22,851 nucleotides of DNA from the NCBI GenBank assembly GCA_026193125.1, contig JAPHSC010000183.1, positions 1 through 22,851 on the forward strand, written 5' to 3'. Positions 1 through 8,316 of the stretch are shown piece by piece. This DNA is from Gammaproteobacteria bacterium. GTDB taxonomy: Bacteria; Pseudomonadota; Gammaproteobacteria; Steroidobacterales; BM003. Below the pieces are notes generated by a model that made no database searches, was not told the origin of the DNA, and was given only the letters and a program-made list of their open reading frames with translations. A program made the translations under genes and the position numbers. Numbering within the stretch: the first letter of the stretch is position 1; the number at the start of each line of letters is the position of its first letter.

Positions 1-3
1 CAT
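1..3 (-). CDS. Possible start codon of a divergent gene (bioA by synteny), cut by window edge
   Basis: The first three bases read as an ATG on the minus strand. They are preceded, on that strand, by AAGGCGG four bases away, a good ribosome binding site. Only the start codon is inside the window, so no protein can be read. In Pseudomonas the gene divergent from rsmE is, to my recollection, bioA (adenosylmethionine-8-amino-7-oxononanoate transaminase). That identity is inference from gene order only. The 56 bases between this codon and the rsmE start would hold both promoters; I see no convincing -35/-10 pair in them. Confidence 0.3.
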
Positions 4-59
4 TTGACCGCCTTGATACAGCAATTTTGCGTGCATCCGGGGACGCCAGGCATACCGGC

Positions 60-791
60 ATGCAAGTGAGAAGAATCTACACCGAGAATAGCCTGTCAGA
101 CCGGGAACGCCTGGAGATTTCCGGTCAGGCCGGACAACATATTGCGCGCGTATTGCGTATGCGGGTGGGGGAGGAACTGGTGCTGTTTGACGGCAGCGGT
201 GGTGAGCACAGGGCGCGCATTGAAAGTATCCAGGGTAATAATATTTTTCTCGCCAGGCTGGGATTTGACCCGGTGGAACGCGAAGCCCCGGTAAAGGTAA
301 CCCTGCTCCAGGCGATTTCCCGGGGAGAGCGCATGGACTGGACGATTCAGAAGGCCACTGAAATGGGGGTGCACCGCATTCTTCCCCTGGGCAGCCAGCG
401 CAGTATGGTCAAGCTTACCGCCGAAAGGGCCGAGCGGCGGCGTGAGCACTGGCAGGCAGTGGCAATCAGCGCCTGCGAACAATGCGGGCGCAACCGCGTG
501 CCCGAGGTGGCTACCCCATTGTCCCTGGAGCAGGCTCTCGCGCAGGTCAGTTCGTATCCTCTAAAGCTGTGCTTGCGCGAAGATGCACAGACCCGACCTG
601 CGGATCTTCCCGATGCACCTGCGCAGGTATGTATAGCCATTGGCCCTGAGGGTGGTCTGGATGAGTGCGAACTTCGCATTCTGGAAGGCGCCGGATTTCT
701 TGGCTTGCGGCTTGGACCAAGGATATTGCGTACCGAAACTGCAGGTCTTGCGGCGATGGCTGCCCTGCTCTGCAGGTGGGGGGATTTCTAG
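60..791 (+). CDS. rsmE: 16S rRNA (uracil(1498)-N(3))-methyltransferase RsmE
   Basis: RsmE uses S-adenosylmethionine to methylate N3 of U1498 in helix 44 of 16S rRNA in the assembled 30S subunit. The 243-residue product has the usual family length. It has an N-terminal PUA-like part (HIARVLRM at 28-34) followed by the SPOUT methyltransferase fold. Family motifs are clear: QKATEMGV near 98-104, EQCGRNRVPEV near 140-150, the SAM-loop IGPEGG near 194-199, and the knot motif LGPRILRTETA near 218-228. An in-frame TTG lies at position 27, but the ATG at 60 gives the family-typical beginning (MQVRRIY), so I chose it. The gene converges on chpC with 19 bases between stop codons and no visible terminator. 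It is intact. Confidence 0.96.
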   Translation: MQVRRIYTENSLSDRERLEISGQAGQHIARVLRMRVGEELVLFDGSGGEHRARIESIQGNNIFLARLGFDPVEREAPVKVTLLQAISRGERMDWTIQKATEMGVHRILPLGSQRSMVKLTAERAERRREHWQAVAISACEQCGRNRVPEVATPLSLEQALAQVSSYPLKLCLREDAQTRPADLPDAPAQVCIAIGPEGGLDECELRILEGAGFLGLRLGPRILRTETAGLAAMAALLCRWGDF

Positions 792-810
792 ACCTGGCGG
801 CGAACCGGAA

Positions 811-1296
811 TCAGGCGTACTCCGCTTCATCCTGGGCCTGGGAAATCATGGCCTCAAGCCGATCCAGATCGGGAATCAGGGGCCGTTCGTTCAGCATGTT
901 TACTCGGCAAATAACCGGCGAATCCTCAGCAAAAACGCCTTGTTCATCGGTAGACAGAACCCTGGAGTTTACCTTTATCAATTGAGGAAACCCGAGTGTC
1001 AGCACACCGTATGCGGCTGGCTTCAGGCGTCCACTAATGGCGTGAATAACAGCAATCCGCGCGCGTCCAAGGAGGTCGGGAACATCACCTCCCATGGCAC
1101 CCTCAAACGACACCAGGGGAATGCTGCGGCCGGACCAGTTGACTCGGCCCAGAAACCACTCCGGCGTACCCTCGACTGCAATAGGCGCGTGGTAGCCGGT
1201 GACTTCGGCAACGCAGGTCCGTGGCACCAACAAGCGCTGGCCATTTAAAGGCACCAACAATGAGTACAGTTCCTGGGGCAAGGGCTCAGTAGACAT
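811..1296 (-). CDS. chpC: CheW-like protein ChpC, last gene of the Pil-Chp operon
   Basis: This is a single CheW domain of 161 residues (Pseudomonas ChpC is similar in length). CheW adaptors bridge a chemoreceptor and the CheA-type kinase in the cytoplasm. The beta-rich core is recognisable in segments such as LLVPRTCVAEVTGY, FLGRVNWSGRSIPLVSFE and IAVIHAISG. Its ATG lies inside the end of chpA: the two genes overlap by 11 bases, which suggests translational coupling. In P. aeruginosa chpC follows chpA and chpB and is thought to link additional receptors to the same kinase. Here it follows chpA directly, with chpB absent. The name rests on domain and position; a CheW-only protein has little to separate it from PilI paralogues beyond context. 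Confidence 0.85.
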   Translation of the reverse strand: MSTEPLPQELYSLLVPLNGQRLLVPRTCVAEVTGYHAPIAVEGTPEWFLGRVNWSGRSIPLVSFEGAMGGDVPDLLGRARIAVIHAISGRLKPAAYGVLTLGFPQLIKVNSRVLSTDEQGVFAEDSPVICRVNMLNERPLIPDLDRLEAMISQAQDEAEYA

Positions 1297-4200
1297 TCGT
1301 GCGTCCGTGATTGACTAATTGCTCGATCGCATCCAGCAACTGGGATTCCTGGTAAGGCTTCCCGAGGTAGTCATCTACACCTATTTCTATCGCTTTGGCT
1401 CGGTGTTTCTGACCCACCCTGGAGGTAATCATGATGATGGGGATGTTTGCCAGACGGGTATCTTTACGTATGTTGCTGGCCAACTCATAGCCGTCCATCC
1501 GCGGCATTTCGATATCCAGCAACATCACATCCGGGCGATGCTCCTGTAACTGCTCAAGCGCATCGACCCCGTCGCTGGCGGTAATTACCTTCATGCCATT
1601 GCGCTCCAACAGACGCTGGGTCACCCTGCGCACGGTGATGGAGTCATCCACAACCATCACCAAGGTCTGATGACGCTCCATCGAGGCATCCGCAATGGTC
1701 AGCTCGGCTGGCAGGCTGGCGTGGAAACGCAGCAAGGAAGGCGCGTCGAGTATCAAAGCTACCCGGCCATCGCCAAGAATCGTGGCACCGGCCAAGCCCT
1801 GGATGGTAGCGAGTTGCGGCCCCACGGATTTCACCACGATTTCCCGACTGCCCAGCATTTGGTCAGCAATCAGTGCCGCACTGCTCTCCCCCGCGCGTAC
1901 CAGGATCAAGGGTATGCTTGGCTCATCCTCGGGCAGCGGAGCCGCTTGCAGACCCAGGAACTGGGCCAAATACTGGAAGCGATAGGCATGCCCGCCGGAC
2001 TCCATGAAGGCATCCTCTGGAGAAGCCAGCTTGTTCTCCAGCTCCTTCCTCGGAATCCGAACCACGCCCTCAACGGTGGGAAGCGGCACGGCAAATAATT
2101 CATCCGCAACCCTTACGATCATGGCCTGGCTGATGGCCATTGAGAATGGCAGACGGGTACTGATTACCGTCCCCTGCCCGGGCACCGTGCGCAAGGACAC
2201 GCTTCCCCCCAGCTTGCGTACCTGGCTGGCGACAACATCCATGCCCACGCCACGTCCGGCGGATTGGGTCACGCTCTCGGCAGTACTGAAGCCGGGTTCA
2301 AACACCAACTGGATTGCCTGTTCCATGGTGAGGATCTGTTCCGAACGCACCAGGCCCCGCTGTACGGCTCGGGAACGAATGGCCTCAAGGTCGAGCCCGC
2401 GTCCATCGTCCCCGACTTCGATTATGACCTGCGAACCCTCGCGCTTTAGGGCGACAGTCAAGGTGCCGGTTTGAGATTTGCCCGCGTGTAAACGCTCCAC
2501 TGGCGGTTCGATTCCGTGAATGACGGCGTTACGCAGCATATGTTCCAGGCAGGGCAGCATCTTCTCCACTACCTGCCTATCCAGCTCGGCACCGGCACCT
2601 TCAACCCTGATTTCCGTGCGGTGGCCGGTTTCCAGCGATATCTGCCTGACCACCCGGGACAAGCGCTGAACGTAACGCGCGAACGGCACCATTCGAGTGC
2701 GCATCAAGCCAGCTTGCAGTCCGCTTGCTGCCCGTCCTTGTTGCACCAACAGGCTGTCGGCATCCCGCACCAGGCCCTGTATCAGGGTCTTGATGCTGTC
2801 CACGTCGCTGGCAGTTTCCGCCAAGCCACGCGACAGCTGCTGAATCAGGGAATAACGATCCATTTCCAGGGGGTCGAAATTGCTGTCGCCTGCGGCATCA
2901 TCCTGATGCCGGTGCAGAATCTGGGCCTCGGTTTCCATCTCAAGCTTGCGTAACTGCGCTTTCAAACGGGTAACCGTTTGTGACAGCTCTTGTACATTGA
3001 AATCAATCGACTTGACCTGTTGTTCCAGGCGAGATCTGAAAATACTGACTTCGCCAGAGTAATTCAGCAATTCATCCAGCAGGTTCGCGTCGACCCTGGC
3101 AACCTCGGGTCGATCCGCGGCGACCGGTTCCGCGGGCCGTTGCTCCAGCTCGGGTTCCAGCTCGGGTTCCAGCTCGGGTTCCAGCTCGGCTTCCAGCCCG
3201 GGTTCCAGCCCGGGTTCCAGCCCGGGTTCCAGCTCCAGTTCCAGCCCAGGTTCGGACATCACCGAGATAAGCTCTTCCCCGGGCTGCTCCGGTTCGATCC
3301 CGACCGGGTGCTCGGCAACCTCGGGCAGTTCATTGGCCGCGGCTGATTTCACCAGGGCCAGCAATGCATGGTTCTGGGAGACCCGCTGACCGGATGCCGC
3401 CACATCGCGCATGCGGTGCAAGCCGTCGGTACCTTGTTGAAATACTGTGGCCAGTGGGGCACCAGTCTCGATCTGCCCGCTCGCCACTAACGTCAAAAGC
3501 GTTTCCAGCTCGTGACTCAGGTCACCCATTGCGCTGATGCCCGCCATCCTCGCGCCACCCTTCAGGGTGTGCAAATGGCGCTTCAACTCCGCGATGGCCT
3601 CCTGGTCATCTCCCGCCGTCATCCAGCGATTGAAGGCATCCTCAATGCTATCGAGCAACTCCCCTGCTTCTTCGCAGAATATCGCCGCTATTTCCGGATC
3701 GAACTCGACCTCCGGCGGCCTGACCTCGACAGCAACCGGCTCCTCCTGAGCCCGCTCCCTCTCCAATTCAATACGCTCGGCCTCAAAACTTTGCAGCAGA
3801 CCTGAAATTTCTTCCACCAGTGGAGAATAGCGGTCCTCGGGAAGTGGTCCTGCATCCAGTTGCTCGACGATATCTTCGACTGCTTCGACCACTTTCCGGC
3901 AAACAAGCAGGGCCTCTTCGCTCAAGCCGACACCGGCATCAAACAGCGTGCGTATGTATTTGTTCCACGGTTCAGCGACTGCTACTCCGGCCAGCACACC
4001 CGCCATATTCGCACTGCCCGAAAGAGTGTGGCATGAGCGATGCAGTTCCGGCGTTATCCTGAAAGGCGGCTCTTTCGCACGCGTACTGGCCAGATAGCTG
4101 CGGATAACACTCAGGTGATCGGCCGTTTCCTTGGTGAAAATATCCTTGAGCACTGGGTCCATTGCCTGGACCTCGGCCGTTTCTTCAAACTCATCGGCAA

Positions 4201-6541
4201 CGGCTTCTGGTTGTGCCAGGGACCCCTCTGCCAGTCTTCGGGCCTGGGCCGCCACCGCGGCGAGTCTTACCGTAGGCTGCTCGCCTACCTCCAGTTGCTC
4301 AATTAATTCAGGCAGTAGCTCACTGGCGGCACGCAGTAATTCCAGTACCACAGGACTACAGAGCACGGTGCCGTCAATGACCCGGTTAAGCAGGTTCTCC
4401 ACAGACCAGGAGAACTCGGCAATCGCCTCGGCACCAACCATTCTTCCACTGCCCTTGAGCGTGTGGAATGCCCTGCGTAACCGCGCGATGTTTTCTGCGT
4501 TGGAGGGCTCTGATTCAAGCAGGGGAAGGTGCTCACGAATAACCTGTTCTTCTTCCTTGGCTTCCTCGATGAACAGTTCCATGATTTCCGGATCGGGACG
4601 ACCCTCGACTGTCCTGAGATCGGCCAGCGCTATTTCTTCCCCGACTATTCGGGTTGGCGGCTTTTCAGTTCGGGTTGGCGGCTGTGCAGGCTGTATCGGC
4701 TGCGCATCGATTTCCACCGGGAACTGCAACTGGTCAGAATCCGGGAGTTCAACCGGCTCAAGGTCACCAACCTCGCGCTCCAACACAATGGTCCCATCGG
4801 CTGCCTCGTCCCTCGCATCTGCCAGGGCAGCCAGGTTCAACTCCTCACGGGTCTGGCCCAGCATGTCCAGACAACGGTCGGCATTGTCCAGCATGTAGAA
4901 CGGATCCGCCCTGCCGGCGCGCACTGTTTCCAGGTAGTACTCGACACTGACTATCGCATCTGCGAGCCGGTCCAGAAGTACCGGCGGCCAGGCATGCACC
5001 GCTCCCGGGTCACCCTCGCGGAACAGTTTCGCGATACGCTCCACCACGCTTACCGCGCGTGTGCGATTCAACATGAGAAGGGCCGCGTTGATGCCGCGGA
5101 AATGGCTGGGAATGGAATCCAGACTAATACCATCATCGCGATTTGCCAGGGCAGAGCTGATGGCCTCCTTGATGCGCGACATATTCAGCGAGCATTCGCG
5201 CAGCACCGCATCCGTTACCTGGCGGTAATCAATATCGGTTTCATCATCGTCAAGCTCGGCCTCGGAGCTTGGTAAAATCAGACGCAGTAACTGCTCGTCA
5301 ATGGTGTCTTCCACGTGCAGCAAAGTCCCGGCGATGCGTTCCAGCACCTCATCGTCGTCCTCGCTGTCGCCGGCAACAATTGCACGCAGATTGTCAATTT
5401 CCGTCTGCACATTGCCGCGCAGACTGCCCAAGCCCAAGACCCCCAGCGTATCACTGATCTTCTTCAGCATTTCCACCTGTGGGCGCAGCTCTTCGACCTC
5501 GCCCATACCGGTGCGTACATAAATATCCAGGACATCCTTTACCTTGGATAAATCCTCCCTGATCGCGGCGGCCACTGTCTTCATGAGCTTGACGCTGGGA
5601 CCTGACAAGCTGTCTCTTGCCTTCTCCACCACGCCGTCAGCCGGTAACAGGTTCTCCAGGCTGTATCCCTGCTTAATCGCGCTGATTTGCGGTCCATTGC
5701 TGCTGGCCCTGGCGACGTAATACAACAGGTTGTTTACCAGCTCGTCCATCTCTTGCGAATTGAGGCCTTTTTCGCCCTTGTCCATGACGACTTTCATGGC
5801 ACGATCCGCCTGACCCAGCAGACGCTTCAAGGCGACCCCCGTCTCCAATCCGCCGTCGCACAGGGCCTCCAGAACGCCTCCTTCCACCCACCACAGACGT
5901 CGGTAGATATCCGAGCTGGCTGCCTTCTCCAGCCTACCGGCCACCTCGGCCATCACTCTGAGATTGGTGTCAACCGCCTGACCTTTTATCCACCCCAGTA
6001 GACCGAGTTGATAGCGCGGACGAAGCAAACGGGTCACCTGTACCGCATCGAGGTCACTGGCTTTCTTGTTACCGGGTAGTTGCGGTCTTTCACGCAGCTT
6101 CTCACCACCCATGTTCAGCAATAACAGGGTGCCTTCGCTGAGCAAGGGATGGCCACGCACTGAACGTAAATCGTTCAGCAGGGGTAGCAGCACCAGGGCA
6201 ATATCCCGGCCTCCGGCCACCACGCTTTCGAGGTAGGGTGGCAGCTGCACCACTGCGCGGGTCAAGGCATCCTGGGCATCTTCCTGATTGCTCAGACTCT
6301 CGCCGCCTTTGAGCTGATAAGCGACGACCTTCTCCATCTCCTCTACCAGCAAGGCTGCCCCATAGATTTCCACCATGCGCAAAACGCCGTACACCACGTG
6401 CAAGCGTTCGGCGCACTGCTCCAGCGAGCGCCGGTTCTGGCCGCGCTCTACATACTCTTCCAACAGGTTGCGGGCTTCCTGGATGGTTTCAGCCAGGTCC
6501 TTGCTTACCCATTGCAGTGAAATTGGATCGGCTCCGCTCAT
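1286..6541 (-). CDS. chpA: ChpA/PilL hybrid chemosensory histidine kinase of the type IV pilus system
   Basis: This CheA-type kinase of 1751 residues receives signals from PilJ and phosphorylates PilG and PilH. Domains in order: an N-terminal FimL-like region (about 1-570) with a degenerate Hpt-like segment around H480; three Hpt domains with intact histidine motifs at H693 (HTLKGSGRM), H838 (HTLSGSANM) and H991 (HTLKGGARM); an acidic Glu/Leu/Pro linker of nine tetrapeptides (about 1097-1133); a dimerisation helix pair (about 1149-1260); the ATPase domain with an N-box at about 1334-1345 (HMLRNAVIHG), DDGRGLD and GRGVGMDV; a CheW-like domain from about 1468; and a C-terminal receiver (about 1622-1745) with D1676 and K1728. 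P. aeruginosa ChpA is about 2470 residues with more phosphotransfer domains, so this is a reduced version. It starts 14 bases after the pilJ stop and overlaps chpC by 11 bases. Confidence 0.95.
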   Translation of the reverse strand: MSGADPISLQWVSKDLAETIQEARNLLEEYVERGQNRRSLEQCAERLHVVYGVLRMVEIYGAALLVEEMEKVVAYQLKGGESLSNQEDAQDALTRAVVQLPPYLESVVAGGRDIALVLLPLLNDLRSVRGHPLLSEGTLLLLNMGGEKLRERPQLPGNKKASDLDAVQVTRLLRPRYQLGLLGWIKGQAVDTNLRVMAEVAGRLEKAASSDIYRRLWWVEGGVLEALCDGGLETGVALKRLLGQADRAMKVVMDKGEKGLNSQEMDELVNNLLYYVARASSNGPQISAIKQGYSLENLLPADGVVEKARDSLSGPSVKLMKTVAAAIREDLSKVKDVLDIYVRTGMGEVEELRPQVEMLKKISDTLGVLGLGSLRGNVQTEIDNLRAIVAGDSEDDDEVLERIAGTLLHVEDTIDEQLLRLILPSSEAELDDDETDIDYRQVTDAVLRECSLNMSRIKEAISSALANRDDGISLDSIPSHFRGINAALLMLNRTRAVSVVERIAKLFREGDPGAVHAWPPVLLDRLADAIVSVEYYLETVRAGRADPFYMLDNADRCLDMLGQTREELNLAALADARDEAADGTIVLEREVGDLEPVELPDSDQLQFPVEIDAQPIQPAQPPTRTEKPPTRIVGEEIALADLRTVEGRPDPEIMELFIEEAKEEEQVIREHLPLLESEPSNAENIARLRRAFHTLKGSGRMVGAEAIAEFSWSVENLLNRVIDGTVLCSPVVLELLRAASELLPELIEQLEVGEQPTVRLAAVAAQARRLAEGSLAQPEAVADEFEETAEVQAMDPVLKDIFTKETADHLSVIRSYLASTRAKEPPFRITPELHRSCHTLSGSANMAGVLAGVAVAEPWNKYIRTLFDAGVGLSEEALLVCRKVVEAVEDIVEQLDAGPLPEDRYSPLVEEISGLLQSFEAERIELERERAQEEPVAVEVRPPEVEFDPEIAAIFCEEAGELLDSIEDAFNRWMTAGDDQEAIAELKRHLHTLKGGARMAGISAMGDLSHELETLLTLVASGQIETGAPLATVFQQGTDGLHRMRDVAASGQRVSQNHALLALVKSAAANELPEVAEHPVGIEPEQPGEELISVMSEPGLELELEPGLEPGLEPGLEAELEPELEPELEPELEQRPAEPVAADRPEVARVDANLLDELLNYSGEVSIFRSRLEQQVKSIDFNVQELSQTVTRLKAQLRKLEMETEAQILHRHQDDAAGDSNFDPLEMDRYSLIQQLSRGLAETASDVDSIKTLIQGLVRDADSLLVQQGRAASGLQAGLMRTRMVPFARYVQRLSRVVRQISLETGHRTEIRVEGAGAELDRQVVEKMLPCLEHMLRNAVIHGIEPPVERLHAGKSQTGTLTVALKREGSQVIIEVGDDGRGLDLEAIRSRAVQRGLVRSEQILTMEQAIQLVFEPGFSTAESVTQSAGRGVGMDVVASQVRKLGGSVSLRTVPGQGTVISTRLPFSMAISQAMIVRVADELFAVPLPTVEGVVRIPRKELENKLASPEDAFMESGGHAYRFQYLAQFLGLQAAPLPEDEPSIPLILVRAGESSAALIADQMLGSREIVVKSVGPQLATIQGLAGATILGDGRVALILDAPSLLRFHASLPAELTIADASMERHQTLVMVVDDSITVRRVTQRLLERNGMKVITASDGVDALEQLQEHRPDVMLLDIEMPRMDGYELASNIRKDTRLANIPIIMITSRVGQKHRAKAIEIGVDDYLGKPYQESQLLDAIEQLVNHGRTNVY
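3145..3252 (-). repeat. Nine tandem 12-bp units encoding an acidic tetrapeptide linker in ChpA
   Basis: Reading the plus strand, nine consecutive 12-base units follow the pattern CCAG-CTC/CCC-GGG-TT with a few substitutions (units begin at 3145, 3157, 3169, 3181, 3193, 3205, 3217, 3229 and 3241). The first three are identical, as are units five to seven. On the coding strand they give tetrapeptides EPGL, EPEL, EAEL and ELEL. The array lies between the third Hpt domain and the dimerisation domain, so it acts as a flexible acidic linker. Because the unit is a multiple of three, copy-number change would alter linker length without a frameshift. Confidence 0.95.
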
Positions 6542-6555
6542 ACCTACCCGGTCCG

Positions 6556-8274
6556 TCAGGACGGTGTGCCGGACTTGTCAGGTCCGCCGGCATCTTTGTC
6601 TTCCTTGTGCGAGAAGGAAGGCCTGGAAAAAATACCCGACTTGCTAGTCGACTCGGGCAGCCTGAAGCCTGCTACCGAAGTTCTCAGCTGCGTTGCCAGC
6701 GTAGACAGGTTGCTAATAGAACTGGATGTCGCGCTTGTGCTTTCAGCTGCCTGAGAGCTGATTTCCTGCAGTACGCTCATGTTCCTGGCGATGTCGCCCG
6801 AGGCGCCTTTCAGCTGCCTCGCCGTGCCCGAGATATCCTGCACCAAGGTGGCAATCTGATTGGAAACCTGCTCGATCTCCTCCAGTGCGGCACCCGCGTT
6901 CTCAGCCAGCAGGGCACCGCCCACCACGTCGGTGGTGCTGCGCTCCATGGATACTACTGCTTCATTGGTGTCGGCCTGGATGGTGCGAACCAAGACTTCA
7001 ATTTGCTTGGTGGCATTGGCCGAACGCTCCGCCAGACGCTGAACCTCATCGGCAACCACCGCGAAGCCGCGCCCGGCCTCACCCGCCATGGAAGCCTGGA
7101 TAGACGCGTTCAGGGCGAGAATATTTGTTTGCTCGGCAATGTCATTAATCAGTTCGACTATATTTCCGATTTCCTGCGAGCTCTCACCCAGGCGTTTGAT
7201 TCGCTTGGAGGTTTCCTGGATTGTTTCACGGATCGCATTCATGCCGTCGATGGTTCTGCGTACCGCGTCACCCCCCTTGTGTGCCACGTCCACCGAATGG
7301 CGGGCCACATCTGCCGACCGCTCGGCATTACCTGCAACCTGCTCAATGGATGAGACCATCTGTGCGATAGACTCCGTAGCCGCGGAAATCTGGTGGGACT
7401 GCTGTTCGCTGGCCTGGGCCAGGTGGGTCGCGGTGGCTTCGGTCTGCTTGGTCGAGCCATCAAGCATGATGGCCGAATCGTTAATCGTGACGACCAACTC
7501 TCGCAGGGCCTCGATAGCAAAATTGATGGAATCGGCGATAGCACCGGTAATGTCCTCGGTCACCGTCGCCTGCACGGTCAAATCACCGTCGGCCAGGTTA
7601 CTCAGATCGTCCAGCAAGCGAAGAATCGCGTCCTGGTTGCGGGCATTCTGCTCCGCAAGGCTTGCCGAGGCAGCTCGGGCGCTGTCATCCGCACGATATA
7701 CCAGCACCGCTGCCAGGGCCGCCACGAGGGCCAACCCCAACAACCCCAGTGGCACCCACATGCCAAACCACCATTCAGTCGGTCCTGAAACTGCCTGCGC
7801 AGCCGCCCCAACCCTGGACGATAATTGTGCCAGGGCGGTATTCAACTCTTCGCCAGCACTGTCCAGCTCGGCCTGCTGCTGCCCGGCCACATCGTATGCA
7901 GAATCCTTGATCGCTTGCGCAAGCTCAACCTGTCGACCTACCGCCGCCTGAATCCTGACCATAAGGGTCTTGTCATCAGCCAGTCGCAAGACCGGCGCGG
8001 GGCTCAATGGCGGCGTACCCCGCGTGTTCGTCAACTCACGGAAGGCGCGCGTCAATCGCTCCTGCGCCTCTGCCAGCCCGGAACCGGAAACTTGACTCGC
8101 CGACAGGGTGCCAATACTTGACTGCATCTCGCTCAGCACTCGAGCCTGGGCTTTGCGCAGCTCGCCCGTATATCCACTTGCCAGTACCGCTGCACCCGCC
8201 AGCACCAGGCTCACCAGTACGGTGCCGCCCAGAATCGCCAGCTTGGGCCTTCCCTCGGGTCTATCGGTCATCAT
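6556..8274 (-). CDS. pilJ: PilJ, type IV pilus methyl-accepting chemotaxis protein
   Basis: PilJ is the inner-membrane receptor that feeds signals to the ChpA kinase. The product is 572 residues from the ATG at 8274. Membrane segment 1 is about 12-33, a periplasmic helical domain about 34-167, membrane segment 2 about 168-193, then a HAMP-like linker and a long cytoplasmic coiled coil. The hairpin tip near 379-404 (INDIAEQTNILALNA, then MAGEAGRGFAVVADE) is the receptor signature with PilJ-type wording. The C-terminal tail (about 540-572) is polar and disordered-looking. P. aeruginosa PilJ is about 680 residues with a much larger periplasmic part, so the sensor is shortened here. Start choice: GTG 8277, ATG 8274 and ATG 8271 are adjacent; a GGAG lies two bases before 8274 and five before 8271, so 8271 is also possible. 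Confidence 0.93.
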   Translation of the reverse strand: MMTDRPEGRPKLAILGGTVLVSLVLAGAAVLASGYTGELRKAQARVLSEMQSSIGTLSASQVSGSGLAEAQERLTRAFRELTNTRGTPPLSPAPVLRLADDKTLMVRIQAAVGRQVELAQAIKDSAYDVAGQQQAELDSAGEELNTALAQLSSRVGAAAQAVSGPTEWWFGMWVPLGLLGLALVAALAAVLVYRADDSARAASASLAEQNARNQDAILRLLDDLSNLADGDLTVQATVTEDITGAIADSINFAIEALRELVVTINDSAIMLDGSTKQTEATATHLAQASEQQSHQISAATESIAQMVSSIEQVAGNAERSADVARHSVDVAHKGGDAVRRTIDGMNAIRETIQETSKRIKRLGESSQEIGNIVELINDIAEQTNILALNASIQASMAGEAGRGFAVVADEVQRLAERSANATKQIEVLVRTIQADTNEAVVSMERSTTDVVGGALLAENAGAALEEIEQVSNQIATLVQDISGTARQLKGASGDIARNMSVLQEISSQAAESTSATSSSISNLSTLATQLRTSVAGFRLPESTSKSGIFSRPSFSHKEDKDAGGPDKSGTPS

Positions 8275-8316
8275 CACTCCATTCCTGTTCTTCTGGCGCC
8301 CCCAGGATGGCGCACA

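Noticed and set aside
2990..3346. Plus-strand frame with a repeated FQLGFQPG pattern
   Set aside because: The repetition is only the reverse reading of the 12-bp array that encodes the ChpA linker; no independent support as a gene.
4131..5275. Overlapping plus-strand open frames of about 250 codons inside chpA
   Set aside because: Both are antisense to confirmed Hpt and FimL-like coding sequence and have low-complexity composition.
6517..7353. Plus-strand open frame of 278 codons across the chpA-pilJ junction
   Set aside because: Antisense to two confirmed genes with no ribosome binding site or motif.
7088..7951. Open frame of 287 codons on the plus strand inside pilJ
   Set aside because: Opposite strand of a clear receptor gene; Ser/Ala/Arg-rich composition typical of an antisense shadow and no recognisable domain.
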